A stretch of 64,000 nt of DNA, taken from contig CAYFUN010000003.1 in NCBI GenBank assembly GCA_964346535.1, positions 9,877 through 73,876 on the forward strand. The letters run 5' to 3'. This stretch comes from Neofamilia sp964346535 (GTDB taxonomy: Bacteria; Bacillota; Clostridia; Tissierellales; Peptoniphilaceae). A program made the position numbers and the translations under genes. Below, one piece after another: positions 33,263-42,263 of this stretch (position 1 is its first letter; every line of letters begins with the position of its first letter). Below the pieces are notes generated by a model. The model made no database searches, was not told the origin of the DNA, and worked only from the letters and a program-made list of their open reading frames with translations.

Positions 33263-34177
33263 TTAAAATTTGCAAAGTTTTCCCTGGTAGAGACCTTGGT
33301 CTTCCATATAGGAAATAATTTCATCTTGGACCTTCCACCAAGAAGTGGACCAATTTGAAAATAGAGACTCATCTTCTGGAATCCTAGACAAAAGTCTTTG
33401 GATGGCAATGTCTTTGTCCAAGTAGGCTAAAAAGTTGGCTACTGTTTCAATATAGTCTTCCTTAGATCTTAAAACAAAGTCTCCGTTTTGATACATTGCA
33501 GCCATTTTAGTTCCTTGAGCCAAATATAGGGAGTGAAGTTTTATTTCATCCACCTTTAAAATCGATAAAATATTTGCAGCTTCAAGAGCATCAGCCATGT
33601 CATCCCAAGGCAGGTTTAAAATCAAATGAGTACAAACTCGTAATTTTCTCTTTTTAGTTCTTAAAACAGCATCTAAAAAATCTGAAAGACTGTGGCCCCT
33701 ATTTATTTTCTCTAGGGTTTTGTTGTTAACACTTTGGAGGCCGTATTCTAAGGTAATCATATACTGGTCCTTAAGGCCTTCTAAGTAGTCTAAAAACTCT
33801 TCGCCTATACAATCAGGCCTAGTTGAAATAGATATTCCAACTATGTCAGAAACTTCCCTAACTTCTTCTATATTTTTTATAAAGTCGTCTATAGATAGAT
33901 AGGTGTTAGTAAAGGATTGAAAGTAGGCTATAAATTTTTTAGCCCCGTATCTGGATCCAATATAGGATTTGTTTTTTTCTAATTGGTCTTTGACAGATAA
34001 AGTCGACTCAAGGTTTTCGTGAGAGCCGCCAGCTTCTGAGCAGAAAATACAGCCTCCCCTGCCTAGCTTTCCGTCTCTATTAGGGCAAGTAAGGGGAAGT
34101 TTTATTGGCAGTTTATAAACTTTTTCCCCATACTTGTCTTTTAAAAAATCAGAGTACTTGTAATAAATTCTTTGCAT
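33263..34177 (-). CDS. TIGR01212-family radical SAM protein (YhcC-like)
   Basis: The 304-residue protein has the family N-terminus with a TCPNRDG motif and a GCIFC motif: Cys31, Cys43 and Cys46 are the likely [4Fe-4S] ligands with the unusual long spacing typical of this family. Its biochemical role is unknown. It overlaps the Bcp gene by 1 nt, so they are coupled. Confidence 0.9.
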   Translation of the reverse strand: MQRIYYKYSDFLKDKYGEKVYKLPIKLPLTCPNRDGKLGRGGCIFCSEAGGSHENLESTLSVKDQLEKNKSYIGSRYGAKKFIAYFQSFTNTYLSIDDFIKNIEEVREVSDIVGISISTRPDCIGEEFLDYLEGLKDQYMITLEYGLQSVNNKTLEKINRGHSLSDFLDAVLRTKKRKLRVCTHLILNLPWDDMADALEAANILSILKVDEIKLHSLYLAQGTKMAAMYQNGDFVLRSKEDYIETVANFLAYLDKDIAIQRLLSRIPEDESLFSNWSTSWWKVQDEIISYMEDQGLYQGKLCKF

Positions 34178-34626
34178 TAGTCCTCTAGAGACTTAATAAA
34201 GTCTAAGACGTCTTTGGCATGGCCTGGAGCCTTAATATCTCTAAACTCTTTTATTAAATTTGAATCTTCGTCAAAGACAAAGGTAGACCTTAAAGTTTTT
34301 ATTACGTCCTTGCCATACATCTTTGCTTCTTTTAAAATTCCATATTGGCCTGCAAGCTCTCTGTCTTTGTCAATTAATAATTCATAAGGAATGTCATATT
34401 TTTCAGAAAAATTGTCATGGCTTTTTTTAGAATCTCTAGAAACTCCAACAATTTCAGTATTTAAATCTTGAAAGTCCTTATAAAGTTCAGTAAACTCTTG
34501 GGCTTCAATTGTACAACCTGAAGTGTTGTCCTTGGGATAAAAATAAAGAACTAGTTTTTTGCCCTTAAATGAATCTAGGGAAACTTCGTCTCTTTTATTA
34601 CTTTCCAAATTAAAGTTATAGTCCAT
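34177..34626 (-). CDS. bcp: Thiol peroxidase Bcp (peroxiredoxin Q), one-Cys type
   Basis: The 149-residue protein has the peroxidatic Cys38 in the T-x-x-C motif (TSGCT, 35-39). It contains no other Cys, so the resolving cysteine that many Bcp proteins have five residues later is missing; it must be recycled by an external thiol. It reduces H2O2 and organic peroxides. Together with Dps it forms part of the oxidative defence of an anaerobe. Confidence 0.92.
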   Translation of the reverse strand: MDYNFNLESNKRDEVSLDSFKGKKLVLYFYPKDNTSGCTIEAQEFTELYKDFQDLNTEIVGVSRDSKKSHDNFSEKYDIPYELLIDKDRELAGQYGILKEAKMYGKDVIKTLRSTFVFDEDSNLIKEFRDIKAPGHAKDVLDFIKSLED

Positions 34627-34653
34627 AGTCTCTTCCTCCTTGAATTTTTAGAT

Positions 34654-34687
34654 AAAAAAAGAGGACTCACCAAGTAAGCCTCTTTTA
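34654..34687 (-). terminator. Terminator after the DUF1292 gene
   Basis: On the minus strand AAAGAGG (34687-34681) pairs with CCTCTTT (34666-34660), with additional pairs toward the loop, then a T run. It follows the stop at 34692. Confidence 0.7.
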
Positions 34688-34691
34688 ATTT

Positions 34692-35051
34692 TTATTCTTC
34701 GTCTTCGAAAAATTCTCTTTCAAAAACTTCGTTAACCTTGTTAAATTCTTCTTCTGTTTCAATAATATCTAGAAGTGGTTCGCCGTCTACATCTTCGTCA
34801 TACTTGTAGATGTAAATTTCTTCTTCAAGGTCTCCTTCTTCGCCTTCTTCTGCAGGAACTACTAGGGCAATATAGTTTTGGTCTTCTACATCAAAAAATC
34901 CTAGAATTCCACATTCTACTTCTTCGTCTTCACCATCTTCACCTTCAAAGGTCAAATAGATTGTATCTAGTTCTACTCCATCTTCAAATTCGTGGTCGTG
35001 GTTGTGGTCGTGATTTTCGCAACCACATGAGCATTTATCTTTGTCTGTCAT
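34692..35051 (-). CDS. DUF1292 family protein with Cys/His-rich N-terminus
   Basis: The start at ATG 35051-35049 is set by GGAGG 8 nt upstream; longer frames read through this site. The 119-residue protein is very acidic, and its main body fits DUF1292 (YrzB-like). The first 20 residues carry CSCGC and HDHNHDH, which looks like a metal-binding tail and is not part of the DUF1292 core. Function is unknown. Confidence 0.85.
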   Translation of the reverse strand: MTDKDKCSCGCENHDHNHDHEFEDGVELDTIYLTFEGEDGEDEEVECGILGFFDVEDQNYIALVVPAEEGEEGDLEEEIYIYKYDEDVDGEPLLDIIETEEEFNKVNEVFEREFFEDEE

Positions 35052-35120
35052 TTTACAAACCTCCTGTGTTTTACAATTTACTTTTTTAATTTTACCATTT
35101 CTTAAAGATATTTTCATTAA

Positions 35121-36476
35121 CTATTTTGGGGACCTAAAAGAAAGAATTCCCCTTCTAATATCTTCTTTGTTTGCTTGCCATTCTTCATAACTAACTATAC
35201 CCAACAAATAGGCCTTTAAATTACTAGTCAGAGAATTTAAAGTTAGGTCGTCTAAGTTTTCAACTTCAGCATCTTGGATAAAGGAATCAATTACAGAGTC
35301 TAATAAAAATTCTTTGATTTCTATAAAATCTCCAGGCTTGTAAAAATTAGATTCTTCAACTACCTGGCTACAAATCCTGTCGAACTTTTGTAAAAGATAC
35401 ATAGAAAACTTTTCTAAAATTTCTTCTGGCTGGTCTATATCTTCAATATCTAAAATTATTTTAAAGAAAATATTCCACTTAAAGTCCTTGTTAATAACTT
35501 CGACAATAGCCTGGCCTAACTTTTCTGCCCTTGGATCTTTAAAGCTTATTTTTTCTTCTAAGACAATAGTCTGGCCAAAATCTTGGTCACGATTTTTCGT
35601 ATTAGAAAGTTTGCCTAAAATATCTAAAAAGTTTTTTGCAATTTGGCTCTTACCATCTTCGCCATCTCTAATAAAAATATAATCTACAATTAAATCGACA
35701 ATGCTGCGAAAGTCTACAACAAAACCAAGTTGCTTTCTGATTTTGTGGAAGTAAACGTCGTAGGTCATTTTCTTTAAGACGTCTTTTATCTGTTCAATTT
35801 GGTCGCTGTCACTAAGGCCTAAATTAAAGACGTGATAGTAAACAACCCTTAACTGCTTGTCAATTAAAGTTAGATTTTCTTTTATGGATCCCATTATGTC
35901 CTTGATAAAAGATTCAGACACAATGTAGTTGTAGTTTTTATAGAGAATTCTATGTTCAATGTCTCCCCAAAAATTATTTACCAGAGACTTTATTTGTAAT
36001 TCAAAGTTGTAGACCTTGTGGTTGTTATAAAAGTGGCCGTCAATTTTATAAATTTCAAAACCATTTTTTTGAAATTGTGGTTGAGGCTCATTTAATTTTA
36101 TAGAAATATTGGTATTTTTCTTACAAGAATAATAGCCGTTACCTACATTTATATTAAATTTTTCTAAGAGTTTTCTGTAAACCTTTTCCTCGTCTGGAAT
36201 AAACCTACATTCAATTCTAATTCCAATTAGGTCTGAAATTTGTCCAATTAGGTCTTTAACATTGTCTACGTCTTTGTAAATATTATTTCTTAAAATTTTT
36301 TCCTTGACACTGGTTGGTGATTTTACTCTAGAGTTTACATTGAGTATATAGTCGTCATCTTTAAAAAGCTCTTCCATTAGGTCTACAATTTCTAGCCTAG
36401 CCTGGTCCAGCTCTCCATAGTTTTTTGCAATATCATCCATAGCCTGGTCTACAAAATTAATAATATCTAGTTTCAT
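35121..36476 (-). CDS. RelA/SpoT nucleotidyltransferase-domain protein with C-terminal extension
   Basis: The start at the second ATG (36476-36474) has GGAGG at 6 nt; the first ATG abuts it. The 451-residue protein has an N-terminal synthetase-type domain: SRVKSP with following Lys-rich helix (about 50-65), DLIGIRIECRF near 84-94, and the ELQIKSLVNNFWGDIEHRI block near 158-176. There is no HD hydrolase domain, TGS or ACT domain, so it is not a classical Rel. About 240 residues of unknown helical sequence follow. It may make (p)ppGpp or a related nucleotide; the extension could be regulatory. Confidence 0.78.
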   Translation of the reverse strand: MKLDIINFVDQAMDDIAKNYGELDQARLEIVDLMEELFKDDDYILNVNSRVKSPTSVKEKILRNNIYKDVDNVKDLIGQISDLIGIRIECRFIPDEEKVYRKLLEKFNINVGNGYYSCKKNTNISIKLNEPQPQFQKNGFEIYKIDGHFYNNHKVYNFELQIKSLVNNFWGDIEHRILYKNYNYIVSESFIKDIMGSIKENLTLIDKQLRVVYYHVFNLGLSDSDQIEQIKDVLKKMTYDVYFHKIRKQLGFVVDFRSIVDLIVDYIFIRDGEDGKSQIAKNFLDILGKLSNTKNRDQDFGQTIVLEEKISFKDPRAEKLGQAIVEVINKDFKWNIFFKIILDIEDIDQPEEILEKFSMYLLQKFDRICSQVVEESNFYKPGDFIEIKEFLLDSVIDSFIQDAEVENLDDLTLNSLTSNLKAYLLGIVSYEEWQANKEDIRRGILSFRSPK

Positions 36477-36548
36477 ACACATCCTCCACTAAACTTATAC
36501 CCAAAAATATTTTTTAGGCACAAGACTTTATTATAAATTTAACCTAGG

Positions 36549-36944
36549 CTAGAGTTCCGATAATTTTATTGAAGCTGCAACTTCAGAAAAACCATTTTCA
36601 ATTCTATCTAAAATACTTTTCATCCTACAATTTTTTCCTTCTACACAGTCAGTTTCAGAAACTCCATCGCAGCAAGAAAATTCAGGTTCTCCTTCTAGAG
36701 AAACTAAAATATCTTCAATGCTAATTTCTTCAGGACTTCTAGCAAGTTCGTAGCCACCTTGGGCTCCTCTAATAGACTTTACAAGTCCGCGTTTTTTCAT
36801 TAGAGAAAAAAGTTGTTCCAAGTAGGCTTCAGAAATATTTTTTTCTCCTGCTATATAGGAAACGGAAATAGGTCCTCTTCCGTACTGGTCTTTTAAAACT
36901 TCCATGGCCATTAGTCCATAACGGCCCTTTGTTGATAATTTCAT
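36549..36944 (-). CDS. Rrf2-family transcriptional regulator, IscR-like cysteines
   Basis: The start at ATG 36944-36942 follows GGAGG by 5 nt. The 131-residue protein has the winged helix typical of Rrf2 (STKGRYGLMAM start, the YLEQLF recognition region, and the RGAQGGYEL wing). Cys91, Cys92, Cys100 and Cys106 lie where IscR binds its [2Fe-2S] cluster, so it may sense Fe-S status or redox. The neighbours are not isc/suf genes. It is divergent from the L25/Ctc gene and has a good promoter. Confidence 0.9.
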   Translation of the reverse strand: MKLSTKGRYGLMAMEVLKDQYGRGPISVSYIAGEKNISEAYLEQLFSLMKKRGLVKSIRGAQGGYELARSPEEISIEDILVSLEGEPEFSCCDGVSETDCVEGKNCRMKSILDRIENGFSEVAASIKLSEL

Positions 36945-36982
36945 TTTTCCTCCGAAAATTCCAAGTAAATTACTATGCTTTA

Positions 36983-37011
36983 ATAATACCATTTACAAGG
37001 ATATAAATCAA
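36983..37011 (-). promoter_or_regulatory. Promoter of the Rrf2 regulator gene
   Basis: TTGATT (37011-37006), 17-bp spacer, TATTAT (36988-36983) with a TG extension. It lies 38 nt from the start codon. Confidence 0.65.
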
Positions 37012-37070
37012 TGTAAAAAGTTTTTCTCTAAGATTTTTCTTTAGAATTTAAAGAAATTTCCTTTCTTTAC

Positions 37071-37099
37071 TTGGCATTTTCATCTAACTAGCATATAAT
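37071..37099 (+). promoter_or_regulatory. Promoter of the L25/Ctc gene
   Basis: TTGGCA (37071-37076), 17-bp spacer, TATAAT (37094-37099): close to consensus. A leader of about 85 nt follows. Confidence 0.8.
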
Positions 37100-37190
37100 A
37101 GATAATTAAGGATTGAATGTGAATTTTTCAATAAAAAATGGGTACATTTAATACATGAATTTTAAGAACAAATAATATAGGAGGAAAATT

Positions 37191-37829
37191 ATGTATAAGT
37201 TAAACGCAGAAACAAGAGACCTTAACAAAAAGGTAAAAAAATTAAGACGTGAAGGTTATGTTCCAGCAACAATTTATGGAAAAAACCTTGAAGAACCAAT
37301 TTATATACAAATAAAAAATTCTGATGTCTTTACTTTTAGAAACAAATTATCAAAGGGTGGAATTTTAACAGTAGCAGTAGGAGCTGACAACCACGACGTT
37401 CTATTTAAAGAAGAATCACTTTCACCAGTTAGCCATAGCGTAGAACACATTGAGTTCCAAGCCCTAACAAAAGGCGAAGCTATGAACACTGTTTGTAAAG
37501 TTGTTATTAAAAACGAAGACAAGAACAAAAACATTCTTCACCTACACGTTGACGAAATTCCATACTCAGCAGAACCAAGATTCTTTGAATCTGAACTTGC
37601 AATTGATGTAGACGGACTAGAAGGAGGAGCTACAGTTACCCTAGCTGATTTAGACATAGCTAACAACGAAAACATTAAAGTTTCTCTTCCACTAGACACA
37701 GTTATCTTAGCTGTTGAAGCTCCAGTTGTTCTTTCTGACGAAGAAATTGAAGCTATGGAAGCACAAGATGCAGAAACTTCAGCTGAACCAGAAGTAATTG
37801 GCGAAGGCAAAGAAGCAGACGAAGAATAA
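37191..37829 (+). CDS. rplY: Ribosomal protein L25, CTC/TL5 family (general stress protein)
   Basis: The 212-residue protein has the N-terminal L25 domain that binds 5S rRNA (KKVKKLRREGYVPATIYG segment at about 14-31) and the longer CTC/TL5 C-terminal beta domain, ending in an acidic tail of about 35 residues. It binds 5S rRNA in the 50S subunit. GGAGG precedes ATG. It is monocistronic, with a near-consensus promoter and a terminator. Confidence 0.93.
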   Translation: MYKLNAETRDLNKKVKKLRREGYVPATIYGKNLEEPIYIQIKNSDVFTFRNKLSKGGILTVAVGADNHDVLFKEESLSPVSHSVEHIEFQALTKGEAMNTVCKVVIKNEDKNKNILHLHVDEIPYSAEPRFFESELAIDVDGLEGGATVTLADLDIANNENIKVSLPLDTVILAVEAPVVLSDEEIEAMEAQDAETSAEPEVIGEGKEADEE

Positions 37830-37842
37830 TTTTAAATTTTTT

Positions 37843-37863
37843 AGGGCCTCAGGGCCCTTTTTT
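37843..37863 (+). terminator. Terminator after L25
   Basis: AGGGCC (37843-37848), 4-nt TCAG loop, GGCCCT (37853-37858), then T6. Confidence 0.9.
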
Positions 37864-37939
37864 ATTTACCAAAAAATTTCCCACTTTTCTGATAGATTTT
37901 AATAAGTCCTTACGAATATATAAGTGAAAGGAGGAATAA

Positions 37940-38467
37940 ATGGACGATAAAAAACTCATTAAAAAAATAAAAGAAAGAGACCAAGACGCTTTACTTGGTT
38001 TTATTGACAAGTACGGCCCAAGTATAAAGGGAGCCATTTATCCAATTCTTAAATCTTATCCAGCCTTAGTTGGAGAAGTTTTAAACGAAAGTCTTTTGGC
38101 AATTTGGGACAACATCGACTCCTATGATCCTGCCAGGTCTTCTTTAAAAAACTGGTCGGCCTTAGTTTCTAAGTACAAGGCTATTGACAGTCTGAGAAGA
38201 GAAATCCGCCATCAAAGTCAGAGCCTTGACCAAATAAAAGATCAGGCCTTTGAAGATAGCTATCCCTTTGAAGACGCAGATGAAATAAAAAATATTCTAT
38301 CCTACTTAAATTCTGAAGACCAAGAAATATTTATTAGACTCTTCCTCCAAGGCTATTCCTATGACGACCTGGAAAGACTTACTGGTCTTTCTAAAGATGT
38401 TTTATACAACAGAGTCTCTAGGGGGAAAAGTATTTTAAGAAAAAATTTGAAAGGGGGAAAATCATGA
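37940..38467 (+). CDS. ECF-type RNA polymerase sigma factor
   Basis: The 175-residue protein has region sigma2 (about 10-80, including the EVLNESLLAIWDN segment) and sigma4 (about 118-170, with a GYSYDDLERLTGLS helix-turn-helix). It lacks sigma1 and sigma3, as in ECF factors. The stop overlaps the next gene's start by 4 nt (ATGA), so it is coupled to a membrane DUF4179 protein that is probably its anti-sigma partner. The stimulus is unknown. Confidence 0.9.
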   Translation: MDDKKLIKKIKERDQDALLGFIDKYGPSIKGAIYPILKSYPALVGEVLNESLLAIWDNIDSYDPARSSLKNWSALVSKYKAIDSLRREIRHQSQSLDQIKDQAFEDSYPFEDADEIKNILSYLNSEDQEIFIRLFLQGYSYDDLERLTGLSKDVLYNRVSRGKSILRKNLKGGKS

Positions 38468-39480
38468 AAAATATTTACGACAAATTAAATGACTTTGAAA
38501 TCAGTGTAGAAGAAATAGAAGTAAATGATTTTGAAAAAGCAAAAATGTTAGAAACTGCAAAGTCTTATAGTAAAAAGAAAAATAAATTTCCTAAATACCT
38601 GGGCCTTGTTGCTGCAATTTTTTTACTTGTAGCCATATCTATCCCAGGAGTTAGGGCTGCCACTGTAGACTTGGCCATGCAAGTAAAAACTTCCTTGATG
38701 GAAACTTTCAAGGCCTCATCTAAAGTTGAAGAATACAAAATTTCCCCTAACGCAAAAGTTTATATTGGAAACAAGAATTTTACTGTTAAAGACCTAGCTC
38801 TTTCTGATGACATGATCTTTGTAAATATTGTTTCTTCTGAAGAAGACTTCCCGAAAATCTTTCCCTATGATATTTACCTTGACTATATTAAGGTTAAAGG
38901 CGAAAAATATAAAACTGGAGGAGGTAGCATATCCCCTAAAGACCTAGGTCAAGGCCTTAGACTAAGTAGTTTAATGTTTTATTTAGATAGAGAGGTAGAT
39001 ACGAATAATGCTGATGGCATAGAGCTTTATTTTTCCTATGATAAGAAATATGGAAATGTTAAAATCAACACTCCATTAAAAGAAATAAAAGAGGCCAATA
39101 TAAATCTGTTAGAAAATTATAAAATTCAAGAAGTTGACGGCTATGTCATAGATTATATTAGGGCAAATCCAATAACTATTGTCGCCCAAATAAGAGCCCC
39201 TGAATCAGAAAATTCTTTTGAGTTGCCAGAAAGTTCTATGGAGTTACGTGGAATAGATTCCCTTGGAAATGAAATTCAACTTGACAGAACAAAAATATAT
39301 GGGAATGTTTACGGATTTTTGTATAACCCAAATTTTTCAGATGTAGACTTAGAATATTTTTTAGACAACTACAAGGACTTTAGCTTTGCCCTTTATGAAT
39401 TAGTTGTAATAGACGGAGTTGTTCAACCGCCAAACCAATATGTTAAAATTTCTGAGTCCATTAGTCTTGTTGATAATTAA
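38464..39480 (+). CDS. DUF4179-like membrane protein, probable anti-sigma factor
   Basis: The 338-residue protein has a short cytosolic N-terminus (about 1-40), one membrane helix (about 41-60), and a large extracytoplasmic region of beta-strand character. This fits the DUF4179 proteins encoded after ECF sigma factors in Firmicutes, which should hold the sigma factor until a surface signal arrives. No zinc-binding HxxxCxxC anti-sigma motif is seen in the N-terminus. The assignment is from layout and context. Confidence 0.78.
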   Translation: MKNIYDKLNDFEISVEEIEVNDFEKAKMLETAKSYSKKKNKFPKYLGLVAAIFLLVAISIPGVRAATVDLAMQVKTSLMETFKASSKVEEYKISPNAKVYIGNKNFTVKDLALSDDMIFVNIVSSEEDFPKIFPYDIYLDYIKVKGEKYKTGGGSISPKDLGQGLRLSSLMFYLDREVDTNNADGIELYFSYDKKYGNVKINTPLKEIKEANINLLENYKIQEVDGYVIDYIRANPITIVAQIRAPESENSFELPESSMELRGIDSLGNEIQLDRTKIYGNVYGFLYNPNFSDVDLEYFLDNYKDFSFALYELVVIDGVVQPPNQYVKISESISLVDN

Positions 39481-39494
39481 ATGAGTTTATGTAT

Positions 39495-39533
39495 GAAAAA
39501 AGATGCTAGAATTTTTATCTAGCATCTCTTTTT
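39495..39533. terminator. Bidirectional terminator between DUF4179 and the P-type ATPase
   Basis: AGATGCTAGA (39501-39510) pairs with TCTAGCATCT (39518-39527); an A run is on the left and a CTTTTT tract on the right, so it can serve both genes. Confidence 0.9.
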
Positions 39534-39536
39534 ATC

Positions 39537-42239
39537 TTATTTGTCTTTTTTATTTGAAATAACCTTATAAATTTCTCCCATAACTAATGGCAAGAAGGCA
39601 CATGGTATTACTACTAACCAACCATCTGAGTGAATTGGTAAAGTATCAAATAGGTCTGCTAACACTGGCACATATAAAACTGCAAGCATTAGGCAGAAAG
39701 AAATTATTGTTGCAATAACTAATTTCATATTTGAAAAAATTCCTAAATGCCAAACAGTGAACTTGTCTGATCTTGATGTGTAAGACCTTAATAGCTCAGC
39801 TAAAATTAATGTTACAAAGGCCATAGTCCTTGCTCCATTTAAGTTTTCCCTGCCATAGTGTTCAAGGCCAAACCAGAAGGCAATTAAGGTTGCAATTGTA
39901 ATTGCTATAGCTTGGATTCCTATAATCTTTGTAGCCTTTTTGTCTACAATTGGTTCGTTAACCTTTCTTGGTGGCTGGTCCATAATGTCTTCTTCACCAG
40001 GTTCAACTCCAAGGGCCATTGCTGGGAAGGAGTCAGTTACAAGATTTAACCAAAGCAATTGTTTTGGTGTAAATGGCACTGGAAGTTTTAAAATTATTGC
40101 TATAAAAACAACTAGAACTTCCCCAATGTTACATGATAGTAGGAAGGAAACAAATTTTTTAATGTTTGAATAAATAATTCTTCCCTCTTCAACTGATGAT
40201 ACAATTGTTGCAAAGTTGTCGTCAGTTAAAATAACTTCGGCAGTGTTTTTTGCAACGTCTGTTCCAGTTATACCCATGGCTATACCTATGTCTGCCTTTT
40301 TAATAGCTGGCGCGTCGTTAACTCCGTCTCCAGTCATGGCAGTAATTTCTCCATTTTCCTTTAAGGCTGAAACAATTTGTACCTTGTTTTCTGGAGAAAC
40401 TCTGGCGAAGATTCTTTTAGTTTTAACAACTTCACGAATTTCTTCTGGGCTCATTGAGTTTAATTCCCTGCCCATTATTGCCTGGTCTTCGCTGTCAGCT
40501 ATGCCTAGGTCCTTGCCAATGGCATAGGCTGTATCTAAATAGTCACCTGTAATCATTATCGGAACAATTCCAGCTGTCTTACAATGTTTAATTGCTTCTT
40601 TGACTTCTGGTCTGGCTGGGTCAATCATACCAGTTAGACCAACAAAGACCATGTCCTTTTCTACAAAGTCTGAATCTAAGTTTTCTTCTCCTGGAAGAGC
40701 ATCCCATTTTTTATAGGCATAAGATAGTACTCTTAATGCCTCTCTAGCAAAGGTCTTGTTCATTTGAAGAACTTGGTCTTTTAGCTCATCTGTAAAATCA
40801 ACTTCTTCGCCGTTTAATAAAATCTTTGATGATTTTGAAATAATTATATCTGGTGCTCCCTTTGTTAGTGAAGCAAAACCGTGACCAACAAAGTCCTTGT
40901 GGAAGGTGGTCATCATTTTTCTTGCAGAATCAAAAGGAATTTCTGCCAACCTTTCATATTTGGCATTTAAATCTTCTTGGTTGATGCCAGCTTTTTCAGA
41001 AAAAGTTAGTAGGGCTCCTTCAGTTGGATCGCCAATCATTTGATAAGAGCCTCCATCTTCAACTAAGTCTGCGTCATTAACTAAAGATGATATGCCCATT
41101 AGAATAGAAAGTTCTTCTTTGTTAGCTGGATTAATTTTTTGACCGTCAATGGCAAAGTCGCCTTTTGGGTCGTAGCCTGTTCCAGAAACTTCTACAATTT
41201 CACCGTTTACATAAGACTTGACGACAGTCATTTGATTTTGAGTTAGGGTTCCAGTTTTATCTGAACAAATTACTGTAGTTGTTCCTAGAGTTTCTACCGC
41301 TAAAAGTTTTTTGACAATGGCATTTTTTTCTGCCATTCTTCCCATGCCTAGTGACAATACTATAGTTACAATTGCTGGCAGACCTTCTGGAATTGCTGCA
41401 ACAGCAAGGGAAATTGAAATAAGTAGGGTTTCAAACTTATCCATCTTGTATAAAAGGCCAACTGCAAAGACAATGGCACAAATTACTAAAACTAAAATTC
41501 CCAGGGTCTTAGAAAGACCTGCAAGTTTCTTTTGTAGTGGTGTTTGTTCATCGTCATAGGCCAAAAGTGATGAGGCAATTTTTCCTATTTCTGTGTCCTT
41601 GCCAGTTGCAACAACTAGGCCCTTGCCTCTACCGTAGGTTACTATTGTTGACGAATGGCCAATATTTTCTCTGTCGCCAATTTCCATTTCTCCATCATAG
41701 ATAGCTTCAGCGTGTTTTTCAACAGGAACTGATTCTCCAGTTAAAGATGACTCATCTACCTTTAAGTTTGTGGATTCAATAATTCTTATGTCTGCTGGAA
41801 TAATTGATCCAGTTTCTAAAATTACTATGTCGCCAACTACAACTTGGGTTGAGTCAATTTCTCTAACCTTGCCATCTCGAATGATCTTTGCCTTTGGGGC
41901 AGACATTTTTTGTAGGGCTTCAATTGCAGCTTCAGCCTTGCCTTCTTGGAAGACACTTAAAAGTGAATTTACTACGACAATTGCTAAAATAATAAAAGTA
42001 TCCTCAATTTCTCCAACAAAGGCAGAAATTATAGACGCAGCTATTAGGATTAAAATCATTGGGTCCTTAAATTGGTCTATGAATTTTGCAAGCAAGGATT
42101 TTTTCTTGCCATGGTCTAGCTCATTTTTCCCATTTTTTTCCAGACGACTTTGGGCTTCTTGTGAAGTCAGCCCTTGATCTTTGTCTGAATTTAACTGAGA
42201 TAGAGCATCTGGGATACTTAGGTTGTACCAGTTTTTCAT
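39537..42239 (-). CDS. P2A-type cation ATPase, Mn2+ (or Ca2+) efflux pump
   Basis: The start at ATG 42239-42237 follows GGAGG; the upstream ATG overlaps that site. The 900-residue protein has the TGES actuator motif (167-170), the phosphorylated Asp327 in DKTGTLT, and ten membrane helices. SERCA-type ion residues are kept: PEGLP in M4 (about 284-288), N-x-x-E in M5 (CNIGEV), and N-x-x-T-D in M6 (NLVTDS). By family alone it would be called a Ca2+ ATPase. A yybP-ykoY riboswitch just upstream points to Mn2+ export, as for Lactococcus YoaB. Confidence 0.93.
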   Translation of the reverse strand: MKNWYNLSIPDALSQLNSDKDQGLTSQEAQSRLEKNGKNELDHGKKKSLLAKFIDQFKDPMILILIAASIISAFVGEIEDTFIILAIVVVNSLLSVFQEGKAEAAIEALQKMSAPKAKIIRDGKVREIDSTQVVVGDIVILETGSIIPADIRIIESTNLKVDESSLTGESVPVEKHAEAIYDGEMEIGDRENIGHSSTIVTYGRGKGLVVATGKDTEIGKIASSLLAYDDEQTPLQKKLAGLSKTLGILVLVICAIVFAVGLLYKMDKFETLLISISLAVAAIPEGLPAIVTIVLSLGMGRMAEKNAIVKKLLAVETLGTTTVICSDKTGTLTQNQMTVVKSYVNGEIVEVSGTGYDPKGDFAIDGQKINPANKEELSILMGISSLVNDADLVEDGGSYQMIGDPTEGALLTFSEKAGINQEDLNAKYERLAEIPFDSARKMMTTFHKDFVGHGFASLTKGAPDIIISKSSKILLNGEEVDFTDELKDQVLQMNKTFAREALRVLSYAYKKWDALPGEENLDSDFVEKDMVFVGLTGMIDPARPEVKEAIKHCKTAGIVPIMITGDYLDTAYAIGKDLGIADSEDQAIMGRELNSMSPEEIREVVKTKRIFARVSPENKVQIVSALKENGEITAMTGDGVNDAPAIKKADIGIAMGITGTDVAKNTAEVILTDDNFATIVSSVEEGRIIYSNIKKFVSFLLSCNIGEVLVVFIAIILKLPVPFTPKQLLWLNLVTDSFPAMALGVEPGEEDIMDQPPRKVNEPIVDKKATKIIGIQAIAITIATLIAFWFGLEHYGRENLNGARTMAFVTLILAELLRSYTSRSDKFTVWHLGIFSNMKLVIATIISFCLMLAVLYVPVLADLFDTLPIHSDGWLVVIPCAFLPLVMGEIYKVISNKKDK

Positions 42240-42263
42240 ATTTACCTCCATAAATAAAAATAG

